Positions 24,990 through 32,894 of a stretch of 43,417 bases of DNA are shown one piece after another. The translations under genes were made by a program, and so were the position numbers. The notes under the pieces are model-generated. The model worked only from the letters and a program-made list of their open reading frames with translations, was not told the origin of the DNA and made no database searches. The DNA comes from Deltaproteobacteria bacterium (GTDB taxonomy: Bacteria; Desulfobacterota; Syntrophia; Syntrophales; UBA5619), in contig JAJFTY010000170.1 of NCBI GenBank assembly GCA_021372695.1, positions 1 to 43,417 of the forward strand, given 5' to 3'. The first letter of the stretch is position 1. Every line of letters begins with the position of its first letter.

Positions 24990-25880
24990 TCATGCCGCCT
25001 TTACGTCCCGGCACCGGCCGACCAGCCGCTCCCAGTCGTTGTCCACTTGGGCCTGCATGCGTTCGCGCTCACCGGCCGACATTTTTCTGAACCGGCCCTG
25101 AAGGGCCAGATAGCCCTCCACCCCTTCCTTCCCGGGCATGGGACTCAACCGCCACGTATCTCCGTCGAATACCTCGTAAAGGGGAAACACCCGGCTTTGG
25201 ACAGCCTGCCGGGCGACCTCGATGGAGAGCTCCGTGGCGTGCCGCCAGCCCGTCGGGCACGACGCGAACAGATGGATAAACCTGGAGCCCTTGATGCCTT
25301 TGGCCCTTTGGAGTTTTGCCTTCAGATCGTCCGGTGCGCCGATCGTGGCCGTGGCCGCATAGGGGATGCGGTGCGCCGCCATGATCTCCACCATGTTTTT
25401 CTTCCTCTGCCCCTTCCGGGCGGAGTCCGGGGTGGTGGTGGTCCAACCGCCGGCCGGCGTCGCCGAGGAGCGCTGGATGCCTGTGTTCATGTAGGCTTCG
25501 TTGTCGTAGCAGACAAAAAGGATGTCGTCGTTTCGCTCCACCACGCCGGAAAGCGGCTGGAAGCCGATGTCGAAGGTGCCGCCGTCGCCCGCAAAGGCGA
25601 GCACGGTCGTATGGTCGTTCCCCTGGAACGTCAAACCGGCCTTGATCCCGGCGGCGACCGACGCGGTGGCGCCGAAAGCGACCGAGACCACCGGCACGGT
25701 CAGGCAGGTGTAGGGATAGATCCCAATCAGGCTTGACCAGCAGCCGGCGGTCATCACCACGATCGTATCCTCGCCGAGCGCCTCCAGCGTCTGTTTCATG
25801 GCCACGGTGGCGCCGCAGCCGGGACAGCCGTAGTGGCCCGGCACGAACAACTCCCTTGCCGATCGGATTTCTTCACTCAT
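24990..25880 (-). CDS. 2-oxoacid:ferredoxin oxidoreductase beta subunit (TPP-binding)
   Basis: A 296-residue PorB-like subunit. HYGCPGCGA gives Cys19 and Cys22, with Cys47 in MTAGCWSS, as cluster ligands. The thiamine pyrophosphate motif starts GDGGTFDIG at 98-106 and closes with NEAYMNTG at 127-134. Late ASCPTGW supplies a further Cys. Together with the alpha, gamma and delta genes it forms a pyruvate-type (or 2-oxoisovalerate, phenylglyoxylate or other 2-oxoacid) ferredoxin oxidoreductase that yields acyl-CoA, CO2 and reduced ferredoxin. ATG at 25880 overlaps the alpha stop by four bases, and GGAGGT lies six bases upstream. Substrate is not decided by these motifs. Confidence 0.93.
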   Translation of the reverse strand: MSEEIRSARELFVPGHYGCPGCGATVAMKQTLEALGEDTIVVMTAGCWSSLIGIYPYTCLTVPVVSVAFGATASVAAGIKAGLTFQGNDHTTVLAFAGDGGTFDIGFQPLSGVVERNDDILFVCYDNEAYMNTGIQRSSATPAGGWTTTTPDSARKGQRKKNMVEIMAAHRIPYAATATIGAPDDLKAKLQRAKGIKGSRFIHLFASCPTGWRHATELSIEVARQAVQSRVFPLYEVFDGDTWRLSPMPGKEGVEGYLALQGRFRKMSAGERERMQAQVDNDWERLVGRCRDVKAA

Positions 25881-27040
25881 GGCAGCACCTCCGCCCAAAG
25901 CGACATCCCGGATTCGACGGCCTCTCCCTGTCCGGTCATGGCCTGTCGCACGAGCGGGATGATCGTGTCCACGGTGACGTCGTTTCCGCCCACGCCCGCC
26001 ACAAAGCCCGTGATCTTCAGCTCCGTGCGGCGTCCGAAGAGACCCGCCTTCAACTCCTGGGCCACGATCCCCTCCGCGCCGAAGGAAACGTCACGGTCGA
26101 TGACGACCAATTGTCTGACCCCGGCAATCGCCCGCTCCACCGCTTCGACGGGAAAGGGCCGGATCATGGCCAGCCGAAGACTGCCGACCTTCAATCCCTC
26201 TTCCCGCAGCCGGTCGACCACCAGACGAACGGTGCCGGTGGCCGTGCCGATGGCGACGATGCACAAATCGGCGTCGTCGGTGCGGTACGCCTCCACGGTC
26301 CTGTGCAGCCGGTTGAAGCGGCTGTTGAATCTCTCGGCGGCCTGGTCCCAGAGTCTGGCCACCGCAAGGGTTTCTCCCTGGCGTTTGTACTTGATGGAGT
26401 TGAAAAGATCCGCCCCGCAGACGATGCTGAAGGTCTTGGGGTCGTTCAGGTCGATCCGGTTGGGCGCCGCGAAGGGGGGAAGGAAAAGGTCCACCGCCTC
26501 CTGGTCCGGCACGTCCAGGGGCTCTGAGGTGTGGGTCAGATAGAAGGCGTCGAGGTTGATCATGACCGGCAACATCGCCTCTTCGGCGACCGCGTAGGCG
26601 ATCAGGATGGCGTCGAGCACGTCCTGGGCGTCGGCGCAGTAATACTGGATCCAGCCCGTGTCGCGCTGGGAGAGCGAATCGGTGTGGTCGCAGTAGAGGT
26701 TCCACGGGGGGGCCATGGCGCGGTTGCAGTTGACCATGACGACCGGCACCCGCTCACCGGCGGTGAAATGCAGCATTTCGTGCATGTAGGCCAGCCCCTG
26801 CGAAGAGGTGGCCGTAAAGGCCCTGGCGCCGGCCAGCGACGCGCCCATGCAGGCGGACATGGCCGTGTGCTCGGACTCCACGGGCAGATACCTGGCCTTC
26901 AGCTCGCCCCGGCCGATGATGTCGGCGAGGCTCTCGACAATGACGGTCTGTGGGGTGATCGGATAGGCGGAAACCACCTGCACGCGGGCCAGTTTCGCGG
27001 CCATCGTCGCTGCCTCGGTTCCCATCATGACTTTCTTCAT
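25877..27040 (-). CDS. 2-oxoacid:ferredoxin oxidoreductase alpha subunit
   Basis: A 387-residue PorA-like subunit. The family entry SAYPITPQTVIVESLADI binds the thiazolium/pyrophosphate side of the active site. VESEHTAMSACMGASLAGAR and TATSSQGLAYMHEML follow, then domain II (ADLCIVAIGTATGTVRLVV) and RLAMIRPFPVEAVERAI. ATG at 27040 overlaps the preceding stop by four bases (ATGA), with GGAGG ten bases upstream. Gene order here is gamma, delta-FAD, alpha, beta. Confidence 0.93.
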   Translation of the reverse strand: MKKVMMGTEAATMAAKLARVQVVSAYPITPQTVIVESLADIIGRGELKARYLPVESEHTAMSACMGASLAGARAFTATSSQGLAYMHEMLHFTAGERVPVVMVNCNRAMAPPWNLYCDHTDSLSQRDTGWIQYYCADAQDVLDAILIAYAVAEEAMLPVMINLDAFYLTHTSEPLDVPDQEAVDLFLPPFAAPNRIDLNDPKTFSIVCGADLFNSIKYKRQGETLAVARLWDQAAERFNSRFNRLHRTVEAYRTDDADLCIVAIGTATGTVRLVVDRLREEGLKVGSLRLAMIRPFPVEAVERAIAGVRQLVVIDRDVSFGAEGIVAQELKAGLFGRRTELKITGFVAGVGGNDVTVDTIIPLVRQAMTGQGEAVESGMSLWAEVLP

Positions 27041-28239
27041 ACGCTCATGTCCTCCATGGTGATCACCCCCCGGGGGCATTCGTAGGCGCAGATGCCGCAT
27101 CCTTTGCAATGGTCCAGGTCGACCGCAACCGTGGCTTTCCCCCTGGCCGGCAGGATGCTGGCGTCCGGACAGTAGGAGACGCACTGCAGACAGAGGTTGC
27201 AGGTGCCGCAGGAGAGGCAGCGTCCGGCCTCTTTCACCGCCCACATTTTGTCCCTCGCCGTCTCCGGTCCGGGCCCCTCCTCTTCGGCAGAACCGGCGGC
27301 GCCAAAACGCGCGATCTTGATGTTTTCAGGGTTCACGGCCTGGGTCGGCGGCTCCGGGGCCCGCTCTGCGCCCCCTTCCCCGCGCAGGTTTTCGGCCGCC
27401 TTTTTGGCCAGCAGGCGGCCGGCGGCGATGTAGTGGGCGATCATGGGCGCCCGGAAGGGGGCGAGGTTTTTCGGCAACTGGAGGGAGACGATCGCCCCGG
27501 CCACGGCGTCATCACCGAAGGGATTGCAGGCGGCCGCTTCGCCGGGCGGGCAAAAATCCGCAGGAAGGCCGGTGGGGTCCAGGATAACGAGGTCCCCCTT
27601 CGGCGCCAGTTCGCCCAGGCGGTCGAAATCCACGACAGCACCGGTCTCGAGCCGGATGTCGGCCATACGGAGCAGGCGGTCGATTTCACGCGACAGCACC
27701 TGGGGTTCGAGCTTTTCCGGCAAAAGGGCCAGAAGCGCGCCACCGGGCGCGCCAGCGGGGTCCAGAACGGTGACCCCATATCCCTGACAGCCCAGAAAAA
27801 AGGCGCAGGCAAGCCCCAGGGGGCCGGAACCGATGATCACCACCCTGCGGTCTTTGGCATCGTTCCTGGCCATCGCGGCCCCGGCCGCGGAGTCCCCCAG
27901 AAATCGCTCCACCTCCTGGATGGATATGGCCCGGTCGATCTTCCGGCGCACGCATTTGGTCTGGCAAGGGTGGTAGCAGAGGCGGCCGGTCAATCCGGGC
28001 ATGGGGTTGAGGGCCATGAGCCGGACAAGGGCGCCCTCCGCATCCCCGCGGGTCAGGTCGCCGAGATGGCGCGGAATCGGAATGCCGGCCGGGCAGTTCT
28101 GGCTGCACGGCGCCAGTTTGTCGGCGACCAGCGGCGTGACGTAGCGCCAGTCGCCCGTCTGGTTCCAGGCCATGGTGCCGATCGTGGTCGGCGCCTGCGG
28201 AAGCTCGGAGAGCCTCGTGATTACGGTCTTAGTTTGCAT
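27037..28239 (-). CDS. 2-oxoacid:ferredoxin oxidoreductase delta-type Fe-S subunit fused to a shortened FAD module
   Basis: A 400-residue electron-transfer subunit. Residues 45-96 carry a GltD/dihydropyrimidine-dehydrogenase-type Fe-S module (CSQNCPAGIPIPRHL, then CYHPCQTKC). Residues 132-285 are one FAD Rossmann unit (RRVVIIGSGPLGLACAFFLG, ending HYIAAGRLLAKKA). Residues 341-388 hold an eight-Cys ferredoxin (CLSCGTCNLCLQCVSYCP and CKGCGICAYECP). The NAD(P)-binding subdomain normally inserted in such flavoproteins is missing, so it may move electrons between Fe-S centres and FAD without binding NAD(P). Phenylglyoxylate:NAD oxidoreductase (Pad) is a known relative with an FAD subunit. It overlaps the gamma gene by eleven bases. 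Confidence 0.82.
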   Translation of the reverse strand: MQTKTVITRLSELPQAPTTIGTMAWNQTGDWRYVTPLVADKLAPCSQNCPAGIPIPRHLGDLTRGDAEGALVRLMALNPMPGLTGRLCYHPCQTKCVRRKIDRAISIQEVERFLGDSAAGAAMARNDAKDRRVVIIGSGPLGLACAFFLGCQGYGVTVLDPAGAPGGALLALLPEKLEPQVLSREIDRLLRMADIRLETGAVVDFDRLGELAPKGDLVILDPTGLPADFCPPGEAAACNPFGDDAVAGAIVSLQLPKNLAPFRAPMIAHYIAAGRLLAKKAAENLRGEGGAERAPEPPTQAVNPENIKIARFGAAGSAEEEGPGPETARDKMWAVKEAGRCLSCGTCNLCLQCVSYCPDASILPARGKATVAVDLDHCKGCGICAYECPRGVITMEDMSV

Positions 28240-28801
28240 TCACCTCTCCTGATATCCAGAATACGGCCTGATACGCCGCTTCGGCCGCGGCCATGTTCTG
28301 CTTCTGGTTGACCGGCACGCCCGTCTCGATCGCCGAAAGGAGGTTCGCGAGCGAAAGATCGCCGGAAACCCTGGCGTAGGCGCCGAGGATGACGGTATTG
28401 ATAATCGGCGCCGTCTTGGAGCCCAGCCCATGTTGAAGCGCGATTTTCACCGCGTCCACCCCGGCCACCCGGAAGGCGCCGGTGACTGGGTTCTGATTCT
28501 CGTTTTCCCGGCAGTTGAGCAGGATCAGTGCGTCGGGCCTTGCGCCACGGGCCACGTCCACCTTGCGCAACAGTGAGGAGTCCAGCACGATAACGGCGGA
28601 GGGGTTCTTGATCTCTCCGCGCTCGACGATGGGGGCGCCGTCCAGCCGGACGAACGCGGAAACCGCAGCCCCTTTTCTCTCCATGCCGAAAGACGGAAAC
28701 GCCTGAACGTAGAGCCCCTGCTTGAAATAGGCATGGGCCAGAATCTTCGAAGCGACGACGGCGCCCTGCCCCCCCCTGCCATGAAACCGAATGCCTACCA
28801 T
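28229..28801 (-). CDS. 2-oxoacid:ferredoxin oxidoreductase gamma subunit
   Basis: A 190-residue PorC-like subunit with the CoA-binding entry MVGIRFHGRGGQGAVVASKI and FPSFGMERKGAAVSAFVRL. It then has VIVLDSSLL and PIINTVILGAYAR, all usual for this family. ATG at 28801 starts exactly at the family N-terminus; the frame upstream runs toward iclR and is not coding. It begins 37 bases after the iclR stop, so the regulator and the oxidoreductase are probably one transcript. Confidence 0.93.
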   Translation of the reverse strand: MVGIRFHGRGGQGAVVASKILAHAYFKQGLYVQAFPSFGMERKGAAVSAFVRLDGAPIVERGEIKNPSAVIVLDSSLLRKVDVARGARPDALILLNCRENENQNPVTGAFRVAGVDAVKIALQHGLGSKTAPIINTVILGAYARVSGDLSLANLLSAIETGVPVNQKQNMAAAEAAYQAVFWISGEVNAN

Positions 28802-28838
28802 GTCCTTCTTCCTCACAGTTTGAATGGCGTCTCCGAGA

Positions 28839-29648
28839 TCATCGATCACCCAGTGAACCGGAAATCCTCGACGCCGTTTCCGAAACCAGCTTCGCCAGCG
28901 TGTGGCCGGTGTTCGCGGTGACCCGGTGCTTCGGCGCGGAGATGCTGATGGCTGCCACGCACTCCCCCTTCGAGTTCAATATGGGTGCGGCAACGCAGTA
29001 GACCCCCACCAGGGCCTCCTCGTCATCGACAGCCACCTTCTTCACCCTGACTTCCTCGATCTCCTTGATCAGTTCATTCACGGAGGTGATCGTGTTCGGG
29101 GTGTATTTTTTCAATGACGTGTTCAGGCTGTAGATCTGCCGGATGTCCTCGTTGCTGAAGTAGGAGAGCAGGATCTTGCCGGTTGCGGCGCAGTAGCCCG
29201 CGAATCTCGCGCCGGCCGCCGTCGAGATTCTGAGCAGCGCTTCCGATTCGAGCCGGTAGATGTAACGGATCCCGTTGTACTCCCAGACCGCCGCGTTCAC
29301 CGTCTCCCCGCACGTGTCGTAGAGCTGCATCAGAAAGGGAGCCATGGAGACGCGGAGAACCTTCTCCCGCCTTGAGTCTATGCCGATCTCCAGCGTCCGC
29401 ACGCCGAGGCCGTACATTTTCGTTTTGCCGTTCTGCTGAATGAATTTCCGCGCCACGAGGGTGCTGAGGACCCGATGGACCGTTCCCTTGACCATGCCGA
29501 GTTTCTGGCAGATCTCCGTGATGGACAGGTCCCTGCCCTGATCGATCAGGAGTTCAAAAATCTGGAGCGCCTTGTCGAGCGACGTGACGCGGTACTTGTT
29601 TTCGGGATTTGTCGGAGTCTTCGATTTCGAGGAGACCTCTTTTGTCAC
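28839..29648 (-). CDS. IclR-family transcriptional regulator
   Basis: A 269-residue regulator. The winged helix-turn-helix spans about residues 20-85 (VTSLDKALQIFELLIDQG, LSITEICQKLGMVKGTVHRV, LSTLVARKFI). The IclR effector domain follows (PFLMQLYDTCGETVNAAV, FAGYCAATGKILLSYFS, GVYCVAAPILNSKGECVAAI). Effectors of the family are usually small organic acids, in line with the downstream genes. The start is GTG at 29648, with GGAGG just upstream. It is the promoter-proximal gene of the minus-strand cluster and has repeated GTTCCGTA boxes over its promoter, which suggests autorepression and substrate-dependent control of the cluster. Confidence 0.92.
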   Translation of the reverse strand: MTKEVSSKSKTPTNPENKYRVTSLDKALQIFELLIDQGRDLSITEICQKLGMVKGTVHRVLSTLVARKFIQQNGKTKMYGLGVRTLEIGIDSRREKVLRVSMAPFLMQLYDTCGETVNAAVWEYNGIRYIYRLESEALLRISTAAGARFAGYCAATGKILLSYFSNEDIRQIYSLNTSLKKYTPNTITSVNELIKEIEEVRVKKVAVDDEEALVGVYCVAAPILNSKGECVAAISISAPKHRVTANTGHTLAKLVSETASRISGSLGDR

Positions 29649-29665
29649 AACTCCTCCAGGCGGTT

Positions 29666-29758
29666 GTTCCGTATTTTGGAAATTTTTTTTACCATACGAA
29701 AAAGTAAAGTCAAGGCGAACGTTCCGTATTTTTGATGTTCAGTTTTAATATACGGAAC
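29666..29758 (-). promoter_or_regulatory. iclR promoter with three GTTCCGTA boxes
   Basis: On the minus strand a TTGACT -35 (29713-29708) is followed after 16 bases by TAAAAA (29691-29686). Three copies of an 8-mer surround it: GTTCCGTA at 29666-29673 and 29721-29728, and its complement TACGGAAC at 29751-29758. The last two form a 9-base inverted repeat (GTTCCGTAT/ATACGGAAC) spaced by 20 bases. The first also forms TTCC-N7-GGAA (29667-29681). Boxes on both sides of the promoter suit an IclR regulator that represses its own operon. Confidence 0.6.
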
Positions 29759-29759
29759 A

Positions 29760-30061
29760 GTGGGCGGCCCGCCGCCGATTTCCTGACGGGGGTGCTCCCG
29801 CCTTTCCTTCCCCACACAATTTACAAGTTATTAATTTCAATGGAATATACCTTGAGATTCGTATCGGGGCTGCGATAGACCGACCTCAGGATGTATCGCC
29901 AGCGGCACGCTTCCTCACCCGGGAGGAAAGACGCGCCCCTATGAGGACCGCGCTCAGCAAGCGACGGCTGGAGCCCATCCTCGATGAGTTGGGAATCCTG
30001 AAGGAGGCGCTGACGCCCTGACGCATATCGAGAGCAGCCGGCACAAGGCACTCACTTCCGC
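29760..30061. other. Intergenic stretch with a possible gene remnant
   Basis: About 300 bases without an intact gene. On the plus strand a frame without a start stays open from 29821 to a TGA at 30019-30021. Its end reads LTREERRAPMRTALSKRRLE, then PILDELGILKEALTP, which looks protein-like (amphipathic, acidic/basic helix). It may be the C-terminal fragment of a deleted gene. The next elements upstream on the minus strand are also decayed. Confidence 0.3.
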
Positions 30062-30468
30062 CTAAGAGAGTCCCCACCAGAGGAAAAGCTGCCCTTCGGG
30101 GAAGGGAACGTGGAGGACCTTGTCGAAGATCTTGAGATGGATCAGGGTGCACAGGGGCACGCCGACGGAAAAGCCCAGAAGCCAGATGGCGGCAAATAGG
30201 TCACGATCCAGGGAAAAATCCCCGCGGTCCGTCGATTCACAACGGCAACCGTCAAGTCTCCGCCTGTCTCCGAAGAGCTTCCATCGTCTTTGGCATCCGG
30301 ACTCGAAAGATCCATGACGAATCGGATGACGGCAAGGCAAAACAGGGGAATCCCGATGACCCAGAGGAAAAGGCCGGTCCGCAAATCGAAGGCTCTGCTC
30401 TGCCACAGGGCCAGCGCAGAGACGCAGATGATGAAAAGGGTGAAGGCGCTTTCCCAGCCGAACCGCAA
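30062..30468 (-). pseudogene. Frameshifted TctB-like transporter subunit
   Basis: From a TTG at 30468 the frame reads WESAFTLFIICVSALALWQS, then FDLRTGLFLWVIGIPLFCLA, the TctB (DUF1468) N-terminal half. The frame then drifts after GIFPWIV into nonsense. In the next frame the sequence continues smoothly as LFAAIWLLGFSVGVPLCTLI followed by HLKIFDKVLHVPFPEGQ, ending at 30062. One single-base frameshift near 30196-30210 explains both halves. The reconstructed protein would be about 135 residues, close to the family's usual length. No tctA or tctC accompanies it, and it differs from the intact tctB at 20799. A sequencing error is the alternative explanation. Confidence 0.75.
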
Positions 30469-30553
30469 CGACCTCGGCGCCTGAGTCCTGACTGTTCCCT
30501 GGAGAGCGGATCGTTTGCTTCTCCGTGATTCGGCCTAGACCCCAAAAAGGAAA

Positions 30554-30597
30554 TTGACAGGGTGGGACGATTCTTATAACTGGACGGAACGAATCGT
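30554..30597 (+). promoter_or_regulatory. Promoter-like sequence with an inverted repeat before the chimeric remnant
   Basis: TTGACA (30554-30559) and TATAAC (30575-30580) are near-consensus but only 15 bases apart. The inverted repeat ACGATTC (30567-30573)/GAATCGT (30591-30597) straddles the -10, as an operator would. A short spacer with an overlapping operator recalls activator-dependent (MerR-type) promoters. It may be the surviving promoter of the lost methyltransferase operon. Confidence 0.35.
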
Positions 30598-30692
30598 CTC
30601 TGCATGAATGACATGGAGGCCTGCCGGGAGGGCACCCCCTGATCCAGGAAGGGAAGGCAGCCGCTGGAAAAGGCCGGGGCCTGATCGGCACC

Positions 30693-31031
30693 ATGAAGGG
30701 CGACATCCACGACATCGGGAAGAACATCGTCACCGTCCTCGACGACCGGCTGGAGGAGATCTGCGATGTCCCCAAGGGAAAGGTCCTCTGGTGGTTCGAC
30801 CAGACCGACATGAGAAAAGCCAAGCAGACGGTGGGACAGGTGGCCTGCCTGTGCGGCAACGTGCCCCTCTCACTGCTGTGCACAGGCACCCCGCACGACG
30901 TCAGGGCGTACTGCCGGGAGCTGATCGCCGTGGCCGGCGAGGGTGGGGGGTTCATCTTCTCAAGCGGCGCCGGCATGCAGGGCTCCCAGGCCGCCAATGT
31001 CAGGGCCGTGATGGAGGCAGCCAGGGAGTAA
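30693..31031 (+). pseudogene. Chimeric remnant: corrinoid-protein motif joined to a uroporphyrinogen-decarboxylase-type methyltransferase C-terminus
   Basis: The frame opens GTMKGDIHDIGKNIV, the signature of B12-binding corrinoid proteins, where DxHxxG carries the cobalt-ligand His. Only about 16 residues later it becomes DRLEEICDVPKGKVLWWFDQ, NVPLSLLCTGTPHDV and GGGFIFSSGAGMQGSQAANV, the C-terminal third of a MtaA/CmuA/HemE-type (URO-D) methyltransferase. A deletion between two neighbouring genes of a corrinoid methyltransfer operon would create exactly this in-frame join. Codons upstream in the same frame (LIQEGKAAAGKGRGL) are also open but lack a clear corrinoid-protein helical domain. The 112-residue product is too short to bind B12 or act as a transferase. 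Expression is possible, function unlikely. Confidence 0.7.
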
Positions 31032-31175
31032 GGCGGTTGGCGAGTTCTCTGCATTTGTTCGCCGGCCAGCGGCCCGCTGCAAGAGAGAATCGCAAGCGAT
31101 TCAAGACTTGAAACGGCGGCCCCGCCGTGGCTTGGCCGGCGAGTCCGATCACGATGGGTAAAGGAGAAAGACCGC

Positions 31176-32882
31176 ATGGAGGCACCGTCAATCCCGCAGA
31201 CCAATGTGTTCGACCGGCGTCTATGGAAACGGTTCTGGCAGATCGCCCGGCTCTACTGGTTCTCCGAACGGAAATGGCAGGCGCGGGGCGGGCTCGCGCT
31301 GCTCCTGATCCTGCTCTTCTCCTTCACCGCGCTGAACGTGGTCCTCAACTTCGTGGGACGGGATTTCATGACGGCGCTCTCCGAGAAGAACCTCGCCGAT
31401 TTCAACAAGAACCTCCTCATCTACCTGGGGGTTTTCATCATCGCCACGCCGGTGAGCGCCCTCTACAACTTCATGCAGAAACTTCTCGGAATCAACTGGC
31501 GTCTCTGGCTCACTACCCACTTCCTCGACAGGTATTTCCGGAACCGCGCCTACTACCGGATCAACGACGACCGGACCATCGACAACCCGGATCAGCGGAT
31601 CTCGCAGGACATCTCCTCGTTCACCATGACCAGCCTTGGATTTCTTTCCATCCTCTTCTTTTCGCTCGTCCAACTCATCTCCTTCGTCGGGATCCTCTGG
31701 ACCATCTCCGTCACCCTGGTGCTCATCCTGCTCGCCTACGCCGGCATCGGCACCGCGGTCACGCTCTTCTTCGGCAAGCGGCTCGTTCACCTGAACTTCC
31801 AGCAGCTCCGGCGGGAGGCGGACCTCCGGTACGGCCTGGTCCACGTCCGGGACAACGCCGAATCGATCGCCTTCTACCGGGGCGAGGAGCGGGAAGAGGG
31901 GCAGGTGCGGCAGCGGCTCAAGGAGGCCCTGGCCAACCTGCGGTTCCTGATCGGCTGGGAGCGGAATCTGGAGTTCTTCACCAAGGGGTACGAATACATC
32001 ATCCTGGTGCTGCCCGTCGTGGTGATGGCCCCGATGTACTTCTCGGGCGAAATCAAGTTCGGCGTCGTGACCCAGGCCGAGAGCGCCTTTGTGCAGGTGC
32101 TCGGCGCCCTGTCGGTCATCGTCAGCCAGTTCGAACAGTTGAGCACCTTCGTCGCGGGGATCACCCGTCTGGAAACCTTTGCGACAGCCATCGATCCGGC
32201 CCAGGCCGGGAAGGACGCCGAGGCACCCGAGATCGAATCCGTCGAAGGGGAGCATCTCGACATGGAGAAGGTTACCCTCATGACCCCCGACCGCCGTCAG
32301 ACCCTGGTCCGCGACCTGACCGCCCAGGCACCGCCCGGAAAGGGGCTCCTGATCGTGGGACCGAGCGGCGTCGGCAAGAGCTCGCTCCTGCGGGCCATCG
32401 CAGGACTCTGGAAGGCCGGCGAAGGAAGGATAACGCGCCCGCAGCTCGACACGATGCTCTTCCTGCCCCAGCGGCCCTATATGCTCCTGGGCTCCCTGCG
32501 CGAGCAGCTTCTCTATCCGCTGGTGGACAGGGATATCGGTGACGGGGAACTCAGGGAGGTCCTCTCCCGCGTGAATCTGGCCGATCTGCCGGAGCGTGTC
32601 GGCGGCTTCGATGCCGAACTCGACTGGGGCCACCTGCTTTCGCTGGGCGAGCAGCAGCGTCTCGCCTTTGCCCGCCTGCTCCTGGCCAAGCCCGGCTATG
32701 CCTTTCTCGACGAGGCGACCAGCGCCCTGGACGAAGCCAACGAGGCGCGGCTCTACGAAAAGATGCGGGAGGAGGGAACGACTTACGTCAGCGTGGGGCA
32801 CCGGCCGAGCTTGAGGGCCTATCACGACCGGGTCCTGGAGCTCAAGGGCAGCGGGAACTGGCAGCTGTGGGAAGCCTCCTGA
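31176..32882 (+). CDS. SbmA/YddA-type ABC transporter with fused membrane and ATPase domains
   Basis: A 568-residue half-transporter. The N-terminal SbmA/BacA-like membrane domain has about six helices and the family segments WRLWLTTHFLDRYFRNRAYY, NPDQRISQDISSFT and YFSGEIKFGVVTQAESAF. The C-terminal ATPase has Walker A GPSGVGKSS (about 394), signature LSLGEQQRLAFARLLL (about 488) and Walker B YAFLDEATSALDE (about 508). Relatives (YddA, Rv1819c, peroxisomal ABCD proteins) move vitamin B12, peptides or fatty acyl compounds, and annotation often reads vitamin B12/bleomycin/antimicrobial peptide transport. AAAGGAG precedes the ATG. It follows the corrinoid remnant by about 145 bases, so a former link to corrinoid metabolism is conceivable but unproven. 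Confidence 0.88.
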   Translation: MEAPSIPQTNVFDRRLWKRFWQIARLYWFSERKWQARGGLALLLILLFSFTALNVVLNFVGRDFMTALSEKNLADFNKNLLIYLGVFIIATPVSALYNFMQKLLGINWRLWLTTHFLDRYFRNRAYYRINDDRTIDNPDQRISQDISSFTMTSLGFLSILFFSLVQLISFVGILWTISVTLVLILLAYAGIGTAVTLFFGKRLVHLNFQQLRREADLRYGLVHVRDNAESIAFYRGEEREEGQVRQRLKEALANLRFLIGWERNLEFFTKGYEYIILVLPVVVMAPMYFSGEIKFGVVTQAESAFVQVLGALSVIVSQFEQLSTFVAGITRLETFATAIDPAQAGKDAEAPEIESVEGEHLDMEKVTLMTPDRRQTLVRDLTAQAPPGKGLLIVGPSGVGKSSLLRAIAGLWKAGEGRITRPQLDTMLFLPQRPYMLLGSLREQLLYPLVDRDIGDGELREVLSRVNLADLPERVGGFDAELDWGHLLSLGEQQRLAFARLLLAKPGYAFLDEATSALDEANEARLYEKMREEGTTYVSVGHRPSLRAYHDRVLELKGSGNWQLWEAS

Positions 32883-32894
32883 GCGGACCGGGCT

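Noticed and set aside
22554..25736. Open plus-strand frame of 1,060 codons
   Set aside because: Antisense to three genes with clear motifs; it stays open only because of high GC and codon bias. Composition is His/Asp/Arg-rich without domains.
31087..31102. Palindrome GAATCGC-AA-GCGATTC upstream of the ABC gene
   Set aside because: The two-base loop is too tight for an RNA hairpin, and position and copy number give no support for a named function.
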